Source: Charina bottae
Lineage: Eukaryota > Chordata > Lepidosauria > Squamata > Charinaidae
Reading direction: 5' to 3'
Length of the DNA stretch: 64,000 nt
NCBI GenBank assembly: GCA_023362775.1
Contig: JALMGJ010000004.1
Span: 83,783,798-83,847,797, forward strand
Below, in pieces: positions 55,185 through 64,000 of this stretch. The notes beneath the pieces were generated by a model that did no database searches, was not told where the DNA came from, and saw only the letters and a list, made by a program, of their open reading frames with translations. Both the position numbers and the translations under genes were made by a program. Positions within the stretch are counted from its first letter, which is position 1. Every line of letters begins with the position of its first letter.

Positions 55185-55509
55185 CAAGTGGATCATTAAA
55201 TGTGGCCTTGCTGGTGAACTTGTGAAGTGGTCTTAATCTTAATCTTCCTGGGGACTAATGAAAGAGCAGCATGATAAATGGGGGACAAGTTGTGCCTTGT
55301 GGATGCCAAAGTGGAAAATCCTTCCCTCAATAGAGGTGGAGGCCTCAGGCACAACTTGTCCCCCATTTATCATGCTGCTCTTTCATTAGTCCCCAGGAAG
55401 ATTAAGGCCACTTCACAAGTTCACCAGCAAGGCCACATTTAACAATCCACTTGGGGATGAATAAAGGTTTTAGGAGTAAGACATCCTAAAGACTATCTAT
55501 ACCTCAATT
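55185..55509 (+). mobile_element. Penelope P1 copy, left part, with a ~115-bp inverted repeat
   Basis: Right arm 55345-55470 (plus) encodes LRHNLSPIYHAALSLVPRKI then a QVHQQGHI-like end of the GIY-YIG frame. Left arm 55188-55305 is its reverse complement, with ATGGGGGACAAGTTGTGCC facing GGCACAACTTGTCCCCCAT. Penelope insertions often carry such partial inverted copies at the 5' side. The element resumes at 58688, so the hAT split it. Confidence 0.8.
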
Positions 55510-55661
55510 GCCCAGTTCAAGGGTCGGAAATGGCGGCTCGCGAGCCACATGCGGCTCTTTGGCCCCTTGAGTGTGGCTCTTCCGCAGCTGAACTCACCCC
55601 GCCCCTTCCACGTGATTGGATCCCGCCCCCAAACTCTTACGCTCTTACGCGCGCTCGCTCT

Positions 55662-58357
55662 CGCTGTCCAAGGCCGGGGCCACCCGCAGCCGCCCACACC
55701 TCGCGCACAGCCCGCGGGGCTCTCTGCCGCTCCCTTCAACGGAGGAGGGACCGGCGTGCCTTGGGAGCTGCTGCTGGCGGCATGTCTGGGCGAGGCGCGC
55801 GGGCGGAGCTGCCCGTCTGGCACTTGGGCGCTCCCGAGCCTCTTCCCTTCTCCCTCGCCACGTTCGGGCGTTGAGGCCAGGCAAAGCCGGGCGGTCGCGC
55901 AGGGGTGAGGCGAGGAGTCCCGCTCCTGCGCCTACCGCCACATCCGTCCGTTCCCGGCCTCTCTCCCCATATCCGGCGGGTGCCCATGCCAGAATCCCCG
56001 CGACCCGGAGGCAGCGACTGCTCGGAGGGCCCCAGCGAGAAGAGGCGCGTGATCCCCGGTGGATCCCTTCGAGGGGCCGCGGGGCTTCCCCGCTTTCCTC
56101 CCAAGGAGGCCTCGACGGCGCACCCTCCCGCCCCATCAATCCCCCCACCCCGCCGTTGGGCGTCAGAGGCTGAAAGGATGTGGCAGGAACGGCCCTGGAA
56201 AGCGGGGCCTGCGGAGCGCCACCTTTGGGGAGGAGGGTCCAGCCGGCGAGCAATGGCGGCACTGGAGTTTTCGCCGGAGCGCTGTCTGTCGGGAGAGAAA
56301 AGCAGCCACCACACAGGCCCGCTTAAAAAACCACCACCCCGAAACCGCTTTCGAGCCGCCTCTCCGGAGGGTCCCTGCGGTCCCGCCGGGTGCACCCCCC
56401 CACCCCGCCGTTCGGCGTCCTCTCCCCCCGCTAACCCGAGCCCTGCGGCAGCCGGGGGAAGCTGAGCCAGGCGGGGGTGCAGCGGGCCCAGCGGCATGCT
56501 GAGGGCGAAGAGCCGCCTGCTCTCCCCTTGGCCGCCTCCGGTCGCTACAGTCGCCCCGCCGGAACGGAGCCTGGCTTGGCTCCCCCGGCCACCGCAGGGC
56601 TCGGATTAGCGGGGGGAGAGGACACCGAACGGCGGGGTGGGGGGGTTAACCCGGCGGGACCGCAGGGACAATCCGGAGAGGCGGCTCGAAAGCGGTTTCG
56701 GGGTGGTTGTTTTTTAAGCGGGCCTGTGCGGTGGCTGCTTTTCTCTCCCCACAGACAGCGCGGGCGGGCGGGTCCTCTGGAAGGAGGCCGGCCGGAGTTC
56801 TGCTTGCAGTGGACGAGTTGCTGCTGGGCCGAGCAGATGCTTTTGAGACCTAACGGCGGGGTTACATCGGGACCGAGTCCGGCCTATCCCCGGTCTGTGT
56901 CGCGTTAATGCCGCCCCCTTTCCCACCTGGGAGGCCAGCTTGCAGCGCAAACGGCAGTCGCTTACTGAGCGAGTGCATTTTAAAATCTGCTTAAGACTGA
57001 AACTGCGCTTTTCCGGCCTTCCTTTTTCAAAGAGGGAGAAGTGCGGGGGGGGGGGGTGGTTAAACAGATTTTAAAATGCACTCGCTCAGTAAGCGACTGC
57101 CGTTTGCGCTGCAAGCTGGCCTCCCAGGTGGGAAAGGGGGCGGCATTAACGCGACACAGACCGGGGATAGGCCGGACTCGGTCCCGATGTAACCCCGCCG
57201 TTAGGTCTCAAAAGCATCTGCTCGGTCCAGCAGCAACTCGTCCGCTGCAAGCAGAACTCCGGCCGGCCTCCTTCCAGAGGACCCGCCCGCCCGCGCTGTC
57301 TGTGGGGAGAGAAAAGCAGCCACCGCACAGGCCCGCTTAAAAAACCACCACCCTGAAACCGCTTTCGAGCCGCCTCTCCGGAGGGTCCCTGCGGTCCCGC
57401 CGGGTGCATCCCCCCACCCCGCCGTTCGGTGTCCTCTCCCCCCGCTAACCCGAGCCCTGCGGTGGCCGGGGGAGCCAGGCCAGGCTCCGTTCCGGCGGGG
57501 CGACTGTAGCGACCGGAGGCGGCCAAGGGGAGAGCAGGCGGCTCTTCGCCCTCAGCGCGCTGCTGGGCCTGCTGCACCCCCGCCTGGCTCGGCTTCCCCC
57601 GGCCGCCGCAGGGCTCGGGTTAGCGGGGGGAGAGGACGCCAAACGGCGGGGTGGGGGGGTGCACCCGGCGGGACCGCAGGGGCCCTCCGGAGAGGCGGCT
57701 CGAAAGCGGTTTCGGGGTGGTGGTTTTTTAAGCGGGCCTGTGCGGTGGCTGCTTTTCTCTCCCGACAGACAGTGCTCCGGCGAAAACTCCGGTACCGCCA
57801 TTGCTCGCCGGCTGGACCCTCTTCCCCAAAGGTGGCGCTCCGCAGGCCCCGCTTTCCAGGGCCGTTCCTGCCACATCCTTTCAGCCTCTGACGCCCAACG
57901 GCGGGGTGGGGGGATTGATGGGGCGGGAGGGTGCGCCGTCGAGGCCTCCTTGGGAGGAAAGCGGGGAAGCCCCGCGGCCCCTCGAAGGGATCCACCGGGG
58001 ATCACGCGCCTCTTCTCGCTGGGGCCCTCCGAGCAGTCGCTGCCTCCGGGTCGCGGGGATTCTGGCATGGGCACCCGCCGGATATGGGGAGAGAGGCCGG
58101 GAACGGACGGATGTGGCGGTAGGCGCAGGAGCGGGACTCCTCGCCTCGCCCCTGCGCGACCGCCCGGCTTTGCCTGGCCTCAATGCCCGAACGTGGCGAG
58201 GGAGAAGGGAAGAGGCTCGGGAGCACCCAAGTGCCAGACGGGCAGCTCCGCCCGCGCGCCTCGCCCAGACATGCCGCCAGCAGCAGCTCCCAAGGCACGC
58301 CGGTCCCTCCTCCGTCGAAGGGAGCGGCAGAGAGGGTGGCCCCAGCCTTGGAGAGCT
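55662..58357. repeat. Giant inverted repeat (about 1.3-kb arms, 75-nt spacer) inside the hAT
   Basis: Left arm 55662-56989 and right arm 57065-58357 are reverse complements, with sparse substitutions and about 45 bp extra in the left arm near 55685-55730. At the centre, GCGAGTGCATTTTAAAATCTG faces CAGATTTTAAAATGCACTCGC. Each arm repeats a block B inversely: 56279-56460 against 56587-56762, and 57293-57470 against 57597-57775. Mirrored open frames (for example 56477-56908 and 57577-57146) come from this symmetry and are not separate genes. Confidence 0.9.
56737..56757 (+). promoter_or_regulatory. Splice-acceptor-like site in palindrome block B
   Basis: A pyrimidine-rich CTTTTCTCTCCCCACAG followed by ACAG looks like a 3' splice site. 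The matching site in the other B copy near 57770 reads CTCTCCCGACAG. Function is inference. Confidence 0.25.
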
Positions 58358-58395
58358 GGGGTGCAGGGGGACGGGAGCGTCGCCGGCAGCCCGCG

Positions 58396-58420
58396 AGGAC
58401 CAGCCATGGAAGGTGAGCGA
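58396..58420 (+). promoter_or_regulatory. Kozak-like ATG directly followed by a splice-donor consensus
   Basis: ACCAGCCATGGAAG (ATG at 58406) is followed by GTGAGC (58413). A short first coding exon ending seven bases after the start codon in a CpG-rich region would look like this. It lies in the unique right part of the hAT, outside the palindrome. Confidence 0.35.
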
Positions 58421-58453
58421 GGACCGGGGTGGCCGGCCAAGCGCAGCGCAGCC

Positions 58454-58612
58454 CTTCCACGCGATTGGATCCCGCCCCCAAACCCCGCCCCTTCCACGCG
58501 ATTGGATCCCGCCCCCAAACCCCGCCCCCTTCCACGCGATTGGCTCCTGCCCGCAAACCTCGCCCCCTTCCACGCGATTGGCCCCCGCCCGCAAACCCCG
58601 CCCCCTGGCTCT
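58454..58612 (+). repeat. Four subterminal ~37-38-bp repeats with CCAAT and GC boxes
   Basis: CTTCCACGCGATTGG starts at 58454, 58491, 58529 and 58567, each followed by CCCGCCC-type sequence. ATTGG is an inverted CCAAT box and CCCGCCC a GC box. One related unit (CTTCCACGTGATTGG) lies near the left end at about 55605. Repeated subterminal motifs are usual transposase-binding sites in hAT elements, and these could also act as promoter elements. Confidence 0.85.
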
Positions 58613-58687
58613 CGAGCACTTAAAAATGTGCACAAGCATACCAAAATGGCTCTCGGCTCAAAAAGTTTGCCGACCCTTGGCCCAGTT

Positions 58688-58885
58688 AACAAGCCAATCA
58701 GGTGTAAGGTCAATACAGACACCCTGGAAGACATTTATGGGGTCCCCTCACCAACTTTTGCCAAGACTGAAGAAGCTACTTGGACAAGCAGTGAAACATT
58801 TCAACCAAAAGAAAGAAATCCTGTTGCCATGACTCAACCTACAGACAATTCCGCCTGGATGACTGAGAATCTTCATTGACATATG
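58688..58885 (+). mobile_element. Penelope P1 copy, right part (3' end)
   Basis: Continues the element interrupted at 55509: AACAAGCCAATCAGGTGTAA, GAAGACATTTATGGGG, then CTGAAGAAGCTACTTGG, CAGTGAAACATTTCAACC and GGATGACTGAGAATCTTCAT. The last phrase also occurs in reverse at the P1 copy near 15690, as GATGACTGAGAACCTTCATC. Confidence 0.85.
58767..58797 (+). ncRNA. Hammerhead-like core in the Penelope P1 3' end (candidate)
   Basis: CTGAAGA (58767-58773), arm GCTACT, a short loop, arm AGCAGT and GAAAC (58793-58797). The arms pair with one mismatch. Compared with 14912-14942, the arm sequences differ yet pairing is mostly kept, which is what a conserved helix II predicts. Confidence 0.35.
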
Positions 58886-59999
58886 TCCTTTTTAATCCTA
58901 GCCAGTGATTATCAGCATCAGCTGCTATCCTCCCTCTGGTAGTTTTTTTTTTAAGATGTCCTGGAACTTTTCAGAAACCTCCTCTTGAACCTTGCTTCCT
59001 CCTACTGTATTTGGTCTGTAGCCATCTTGTCCAAGGAGCAGCAGTTTCAAACAACAAGCAACAGCAGCAGCTGGGAAAGAAGGCAACCACTTTGAACAGT
59101 GTTGTAGCCTGTCTTAAAGTAAAAAGCCAATTAGCCCCCTCTTGTATTCTCATGACAATAAAGTATTTGTGCAGGATGAAAACATCTATCTAGATAAGAT
59201 GAAGGTTGCAATTATTCCCCATTACTTGGACAAGACAACTCTGTGAGAGGAAAGCTATTTTTTAATTGCCTGGTTATCGCATAATTTTTAGTCCACAATT
59301 TTTTGAACCCAAGAACCTAGTTCAGGCTGTGAGCCTGAATAGGAATGGAATAATGCATAATTTAAAAAAAATATTTTAATGATATTTTCTAAGTTTAATT
59401 TCTGCTTCATCAAGATGAGGTAGAAAGAAAAAAATGTTCCCCATAGTTTTTTCAATACATTTCTTTCTGCAAGTGAAAAATGCTCAGGTCTCAGCCTGCA
59501 TGAAAGTACATACCATCTGCTCATTGCTACCCTCCTGATGATACATCTCACTAATTTGAAATCAGAGGAAAAGTTAATTTTCTTAGCTTCTGTTAGAATT
59601 CTTCCTTTATGACCCTTAGTTATCTGTTTCCATTAGATTCTGATTTGGCTTGGGCAACAGATTCAATAATAAGAGTACATAGAATAAAATTTTCCAACCT
59701 GTTCAGTTTCAGATGTGTTGGAAAAACAACTCCAATAATTCCCAGACAATTCTGAGGGTGTGGCCCTTGGACATCTGGAGGCCACTAAGTTGGGGAAAGA
59801 TTCCATGTGGAGACACCTTTGCCAGTGCCTCTGCTGTTCATGGGAACAGCCACATAGTAGCCATTTGTGAATCAGCATATGTTCTCAAAATTGCAAATAT
59901 GCCCACTGGTTCCAAAGGTTACACATTCTATCTTAAAAAGACTGTTATGATTTGAGAGTATTTCTTAATTTCAAGGCAATAATAAATCACTCCTAGAAA
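58886..59999. other. Intergenic DNA with a MITE-like segment at 59706-59790
   Basis: 59706-59790 shows CAGATGTGTTGGAAAAACAA, AATAATTCCCAGACAATTCTG and GACATCTGGAGGCC, the same words as the MITE-like block at 7308-7382 in partly inverted order. The remainder is unremarkable AT-rich DNA. Confidence 0.45.
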
Positions 60000-60180
60000 G
60001 GCTGTAGGTCAGTGGCTGAACATATGCTTTACATATACAAAGTCTGGGTTCAATGTATTGTCGAAGTTCAATGTATTGTCTGAGTTCAATGCCTAAAATC
60101 TCCAGGAATGTTAAAAAAAAAACTTGTCTGAAATATTGGACAGATATCAACCAATGTACATAATATGGAGGTCAGTTAAT
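60000..60180 (+). mobile_element. Decayed tRNA-derived SINE with an internal triplication around box B
   Basis: GGTCAGTGGCTGAACATATG resembles a box A region, and GTCTGGGTTCAATG a box B. The segment GTTCAATGTATTGTC then recurs, giving three copies of TTCAATG within 45 bp. Downstream, CTAAAATCTCCAGG and GGACAGATATCAACCAATGT fit a known squamate SINE type. Confidence 0.5.
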
Positions 60181-61829
60181 TTGTTAAATGTGGTTAAAAA
60201 GAAAAAAAACAAACCACTTCATACTTCTTCTTCCTAAAGATGGTTTGTTTTGCTGTTCTGTTCTCATTGCAGTCACAAAAAGCTGATATTTTCTCTGCAT
60301 AATAGTGCAAATGACACTTCCAAACCCTCAGTTACCAATTCTGGTTATTTGTGCTATCCAGAACAAACATTAGCCTTCTGGTTGAAATGAAACCTCAAGT
60401 ACTTTTTCTTAAATGGAGCATATGCAGAGAAGTCCTGCCCTGCAACTGGGTAAAAATATTTATCTGCTTCACTCTGCAGAAGTGCTTCTTTGCTTGGAAG
60501 AGACAACAACCAGCATGGTAAACAATAGTAGAGTGGCTCATTAGTACTCTGTTTGGCTTCATTCCAACAGGAACATTTGTTCCTTTAGTTGCTGAGGGCT
60601 GGTAGCACTCTAAACACCAGGCTTAGTTGAGATCCAAAACTGAATGGGAGGGACGTGATTAGAGAGCAGCTGCAATTTCTTTTCTTTTCTTTTGCTCTGT
60701 GAATCATAGAACAAGCTGCAGCAGCGACTTCTCTATTAGTCCCATTTGGGTATATTTATTCCTCTTTCCCTAATGAAGGGTAAGTGCTGGAAAGAGAGCT
60801 TGATGGAGGAATTCCCTCTTGCTGTAAAATTTATGTGGTTTCAAATCCAACTGTAAGAATCACTTTGATTAACAATTGATATAACAAATAGTGATAGCAC
60901 TTCAGATGGATGATATTCCTTAGTTAGGAGAAAAACTGATGGGTCATAAAAATTTGCCAGTATGTCTTGTGTAGGATTAAAATTCTAGGTAATTAAAGCT
61001 GGGGCAATTTTAATCCTTTTTTTTAAATTATTTCTAAGATAGGCAAATGCTACATGCTGAAGATGTTAAGCCATTGAAATGCAAATGTTCACTTGTTGAG
61101 ATGGGTGGCTATAGAAATCAAATAAGTAAACAAACAAATAAATAAAATGTTCAATAACTAAAAGCAATCCAAAAAAGGATGAGAACGTATCTAGTTACTT
61201 AGGAATACAAAGCCCTAAGAAAGAAGAGTGGGAAGCAGCTACATCTGCTATGACCTGCTTGTAGACTTCCCAAATGTATGTGGATAGCTATTGAGTTAAA
61301 CAGACTGGATTTTATCACCAGGACTGACTTTATGTTTGAGATAATATTTGGCATCCAATGAGCTCCATTAAAATATTACAGATATAACATATTCTCCCAG
61401 TTTCCTTGAGCCAACTGTTTTGCAAGTCAAGATAAAATACAATCACGTTTCATCAGCATCTCAGTGAAAAAAATTCCAGGTATCTGGAATACTTTTATCA
61501 TATTACCCCTAAGATTAAGGGATTCATAATTCAAGAAAACAGAACAATCTGAAACTTTCCTTTCAATGATATGTATTCCAATATTTACATGCCTGTTTTG
61601 GAAAAGAACAAGGTTTATAGTACAGTATACAGTACATGAGATGAAGCACATTTTAAAAAAATGTGCTGAAATTTGACTTCCCGTCCTCTGGATATTTTCC
61701 TCTTCCCCTGTGAAAGAGTGTCCTCTTTTTTTCTACCTCGTTCTCTTCGTGCTTTAGTATTCCTTTTATGTTTCTCCTGCCTGGCATGCTTGAATTTTCT
61801 TATGGCTCCAAGGCAATGGAATATGACAA

Positions 61830-61830
<1 letters not shown>
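60181..61830. other. No recognisable gene
   Basis: Unique-looking AT-rich DNA. AAATAAGTAAACAAACAAAT at 61118 is a short low-complexity tail, possibly of a truncated LINE (GAGATGGGTGGCTATAGAAA just before it is L2-tail-like, 61088-61146). Confidence 0.45.
61088..61146 (+). mobile_element. L2-type 3' tail, minimal copy
   Basis: GAGATGGGTGGCTATAGAAA then AATAAGTAAACAAACAAATA matches the last bases of the L2 tail (GAGATGGGTGGTGATAGAAG at 32874). There is no CACCCAGAGTC part, so the copy is extremely short. Confidence 0.5.
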
Positions 61831-61860
<30 letters not shown>

Positions 61861-61890
61861 CTGGGGGTGTGTCTGGGGGTGTGTATTTTG
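61831..61890. repeat. (GT)n microsatellite with two GTGTGTCTGGGG units
   Basis: About fifteen GT units followed by a short tandem CTGGGGGTGTGT. Confidence 0.95.
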
Positions 61891-63449
61891 GGGGAGGGGT
61901 GTTGTTACATTGCTGTCTATCCTTCTCAACTGTTGCTTTCTGCCTTTGGTTCTTGATCTTAAAAGGTCCATGGGATGAGTTCTCCTTCATATATTTTCTT
62001 AGGGTTTACTGTGAGAAGGAAAACCAAGAAAACGGCAGACCTCTGATGAGATTATCATACAATAAAAAAAAAGGATCTTCCCGTATCCCCATGGATTCAT
62101 TGTAACAAATTATCCTGATCTTGTACCATAATAAAGATTTGATTTGACTTGTAACTAAGGGATGTCCAAGATCCCTGTACCCTACTTATGAGAATTGTAC
62201 TGAAAAATGCTTCTGATATATAAAAAACTTGCAAATTACTTTCCCTTATATTAAAATAGAATGCTAAAAAAATGCAGACGTAGTTTTTAGTACAGCACTG
62301 TGCTTTCCAATGAAAGGGTAGTGCTCTATTTTTGCTGTAAAGTGGCTGATTATCCATCTTCTCCCAGTACACTGAACTATATGCATTGCTGTATGTGTTA
62401 ATGGTCAGCTCACAGATCTACGATTAACAAGGAAGCTACAAATGATGCAAAACATTTTTTTAAAGGAAATGATAGGATAAGGGAAAAAGGGGGGAATGGT
62501 CTTTCCCTACAAAGCTAATAATCTCTAGATTATATCTCTGTCATTTATCTTTCATGGTACATTAATATTTTGATCAAAATCTGTCATATCTTGGAGATTT
62601 ACTATTCATAACTCTGTAGGATAAAAAAGTTAATGAAAGTAGGACCATTCAGACTGAAAACTGAATAGATAACGGGCCTTTAACTTAATGATGGGATTAG
62701 ACGTGACTTTTATTTAGGGATCAAGTTTGATTATAGTTTCATGAACTGACTGATCAATATTTCTTACATGGATAAGGTCATAATTATTTTCCTTTTTGGT
62801 TTTTCATTATCTATTGTTCTCTGGTAAAGATACAATCAATGTGAAAAATATGCTTTTTAAAATTGAAATTATTGCTTTATTTCCATTTTTCTTCTATTTT
62901 TTCTTTAAAGTTTGTGTTAAAAGCTATGAATACTAATGTAAAAACCTCTGCTGGACTATAGCATTTTAATATAAAAATAATAAATAATTAAATATATAAA
63001 GTATTTTAATATAGATAATTTGCCCAACACTAAATCAGATGGGAATAAAACTTTTATTCTCCTAATTAAATAAAAGCCATGATACAATGGGCAAAGTAAA
63101 GGAATAAGGACATATTTTTTACTTAAAATGCTTCGATTTAGTGAATCTTAAAAGTAGTAGAGCAAAACAATACTCCAAAGATCTCAGAGATCCTGCTGAT
63201 GACTAAACATCTGTAGAACTATTTATAAAGATATCTCTGCAGGTAAAATATATGGAAAATAATTTAAAAAACTATATCAAAGTGTGGTATAATAATATTA
63301 AAAGGAAAAAACATGCTAAATAAAATTAACAGCTTATTTCCATTCATTATGTAATTCTATTTTGAAAGCTTATACTAAGATAAGTATGATTAGAATATTT
63401 AGGGTTCTCACAGGTCTAGTATCTACTTAAATAAACATTTTCTTCATCG
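61891..63449. other. No recognisable gene; a LINE-tail-like motif at 62127-62153
   Basis: CCATAATAAAGATTTGATTTG at about 62127 also occurs at about 53909, suggesting a dispersed retroelement 3' end. Otherwise AT-rich intergenic DNA. Confidence 0.45.
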
Positions 63450-63503
63450 TATGTTTGATATGTATATATTTTTGATATGTATATATTTGATATGTATATA
63501 TTT
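63450..63503. repeat. Three tandem copies of TGATATGTATATATTT
   Basis: Three units of 17-19 bp, differing in the length of a T run, end exactly where the RTE-like 5' region begins. Confidence 0.9.
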
Positions 63504-64000
63504 TTCCCCCTCGCTGGATCATCACCTTGTTGTGGTGAGTGGGCTTGTGTGTTCCCAATGAACCCTGTGAGCGAAGCCGTCGGGAGTCATGTACTCCTGG
63601 TAGGGTCACCCATGGCGGTAAGGTCCAGGGGGAGGAACCAGACAAAGAACGATCCAAGAAAGTCCTCAACGGCAGAACAGGCGGAAGATAACAAGGTGTA
63701 TAGTTACAACGGCTGTGAAGGCGGATGAAGGCTGCAGCAGACAAAAAGTCACCAATCGTCATGGTACCCATGCCATTGGATTAGAGCCTTTTTCTGTGAA
63801 GGTTGTGTGCTGATCGTTGTGCACTGATCTCCACACATAAAACAAATTCACGCACAGGCGTCTTCCAACCACACCAAACCCAAAACAACCAAAAGTCCCA
63901 TGGCGATTGACGAATGGCAACAGGGGCAGGACTGTGAAATCCAGAAGCTCCTAGTCATGGACCAGCACATGGGCGGTGGATACAGATTCAGTCATCCTGA
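63504..64000 (+). mobile_element. 5' region of an RTE-like LINE, continuing past the window
   Basis: Starts CCTCGCTGGATCATCACCTT then GTTGTGGTGAGTGGGCTTGT and has GAAGCCGTCGGGAGTC, TAGGGTCACCCATGGCGGTA, GGAACCAGACAAAGAACG and GGCGGATGAAGGCTGCAG. I recognise this as a 5' untranslated block common in vertebrate non-LTR retrotransposons. No ORF motif appears before the edge, so the clade is tentative. Confidence 0.6.

Larger units (their letters stand above)
55518..58679. mobile_element. Palindromic GC-rich hAT transposon (3162 bp) with perfect 8-bp target duplication
   Basis: Begins CAAGGGTCGGAAA and ends TTTGCCGACCCTTG, inverted termini. GCCCAGTT flanks both ends (55510-55517, 58680-58687). 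The interior is GC-rich, unlike all neighbours, and built from inverted repeats: arms at about 55662-56989 and 57065-58357 around a 75-nt spacer. Within each arm a ~178-bp block is repeated in inverse order around a ~126-bp core. Small differences between arms show they are real copies. The right end has CCAAT/GC-box repeats and an ATG with splice donor. No transposase motif is recognised, so it is probably mobilised in trans. Confidence 0.88.

Noticed and set aside
55616..56908. Several 140-250-codon frames on both strands in the GC-rich block
   Set aside because: GC-rich DNA has few stops, and the frames are mirrored between palindrome arms and overlap on both strands. No family match is visible.
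57659..58879. 406-codon open frame on the plus strand
   Set aside because: It is Gly/Pro/Arg/Ala-rich by composition, runs through the palindrome arm and the subterminal repeats, and reads into unrelated Penelope 3' DNA. It shows no domain.

Overview
The window is repeat-dense, gene-poor nuclear DNA from a squamate reptile (lizard or snake; the sequence does not decide which). The evidence is the combination of BovB LINEs with the AAC-rich tail, an abundant L2-type LINE whose 3' end reads like GTAAACCACCCAGAGTCC, degraded L1, CR1, R4/Dong-like and RTE-like LINEs, two Penelope-like families, hAT transposons and MITEs, tRNA-derived SINEs with a BovB-like 3' end, a 5S-rRNA-derived SINE, and long (GGAA)n, (GA)n and (CTCCTT)n microsatellites. 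I found no convincing host protein-coding exon, tRNA or rRNA gene. Every long open frame belongs to a mobile element, a simple repeat or GC-rich non-coding DNA.

Layout. 0-10 kb: L2 fragment, a repeat with a perfect 25-bp hairpin, a decayed R4-like LINE (minus), SINEs and an hAT MITE with a perfect 8-bp target duplication. 10-13 kb: mostly unique AT-rich DNA. 13-24 kb: a nest of BovB, two Penelope families (one with a 520-codon uninterrupted RT plus GIY-YIG frame) and L1 pieces, including an L1 whose 5' half is inverted in the pattern expected from twin priming. 24-33 kb: two solo LTRs (24505-25671 and 31656-32625), each with a 5-bp target duplication and an internal repeat expansion, plus BovB, L2 and RTE copies. 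34-41 kb: a minus-strand RTE-like element split by two LTR-like insertions, and an old CR1 split by a young BovB with an 11-bp duplication. 41-48 kb: an hAT carrying a SINE, LTR remnants, and an L1 with a ~20-bp duplication. 48-51 kb: a long minus-strand L2. 53-59 kb: L1, then a Penelope element split by a 3.16-kb GC-rich hAT with a nested giant palindrome. 59-64 kb: mostly unique DNA, ending in the 5' region of an RTE-like element that runs off the window.

The most interesting object is the hAT at 55518-58679. It has CAAGGGTCGG termini and a perfect 8-bp duplication. Its interior is a palindrome with ~1.3-kb arms, each arm contains a smaller palindrome, and one end has four ~37-bp CCAAT/GC-box repeats and a Kozak-like ATG followed at once by a splice-donor consensus. 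Other notable points are hammerhead-like cores at the 3' ends of three Penelope copies, SINEs that share a body but carry different LINE tails, and LTRs with internal minisatellites.

There is no operon-like cooperation between genes here. The biology is serial retrotransposition and transposition, and nesting order gives relative ages: BovB 38624-39826 is younger than the CR1 it splits, the palindromic hAT is younger than its Penelope host, and a 67-bp L2 tail is younger than BovB 25757-27000. Coordinates of decayed elements are estimates read by eye.
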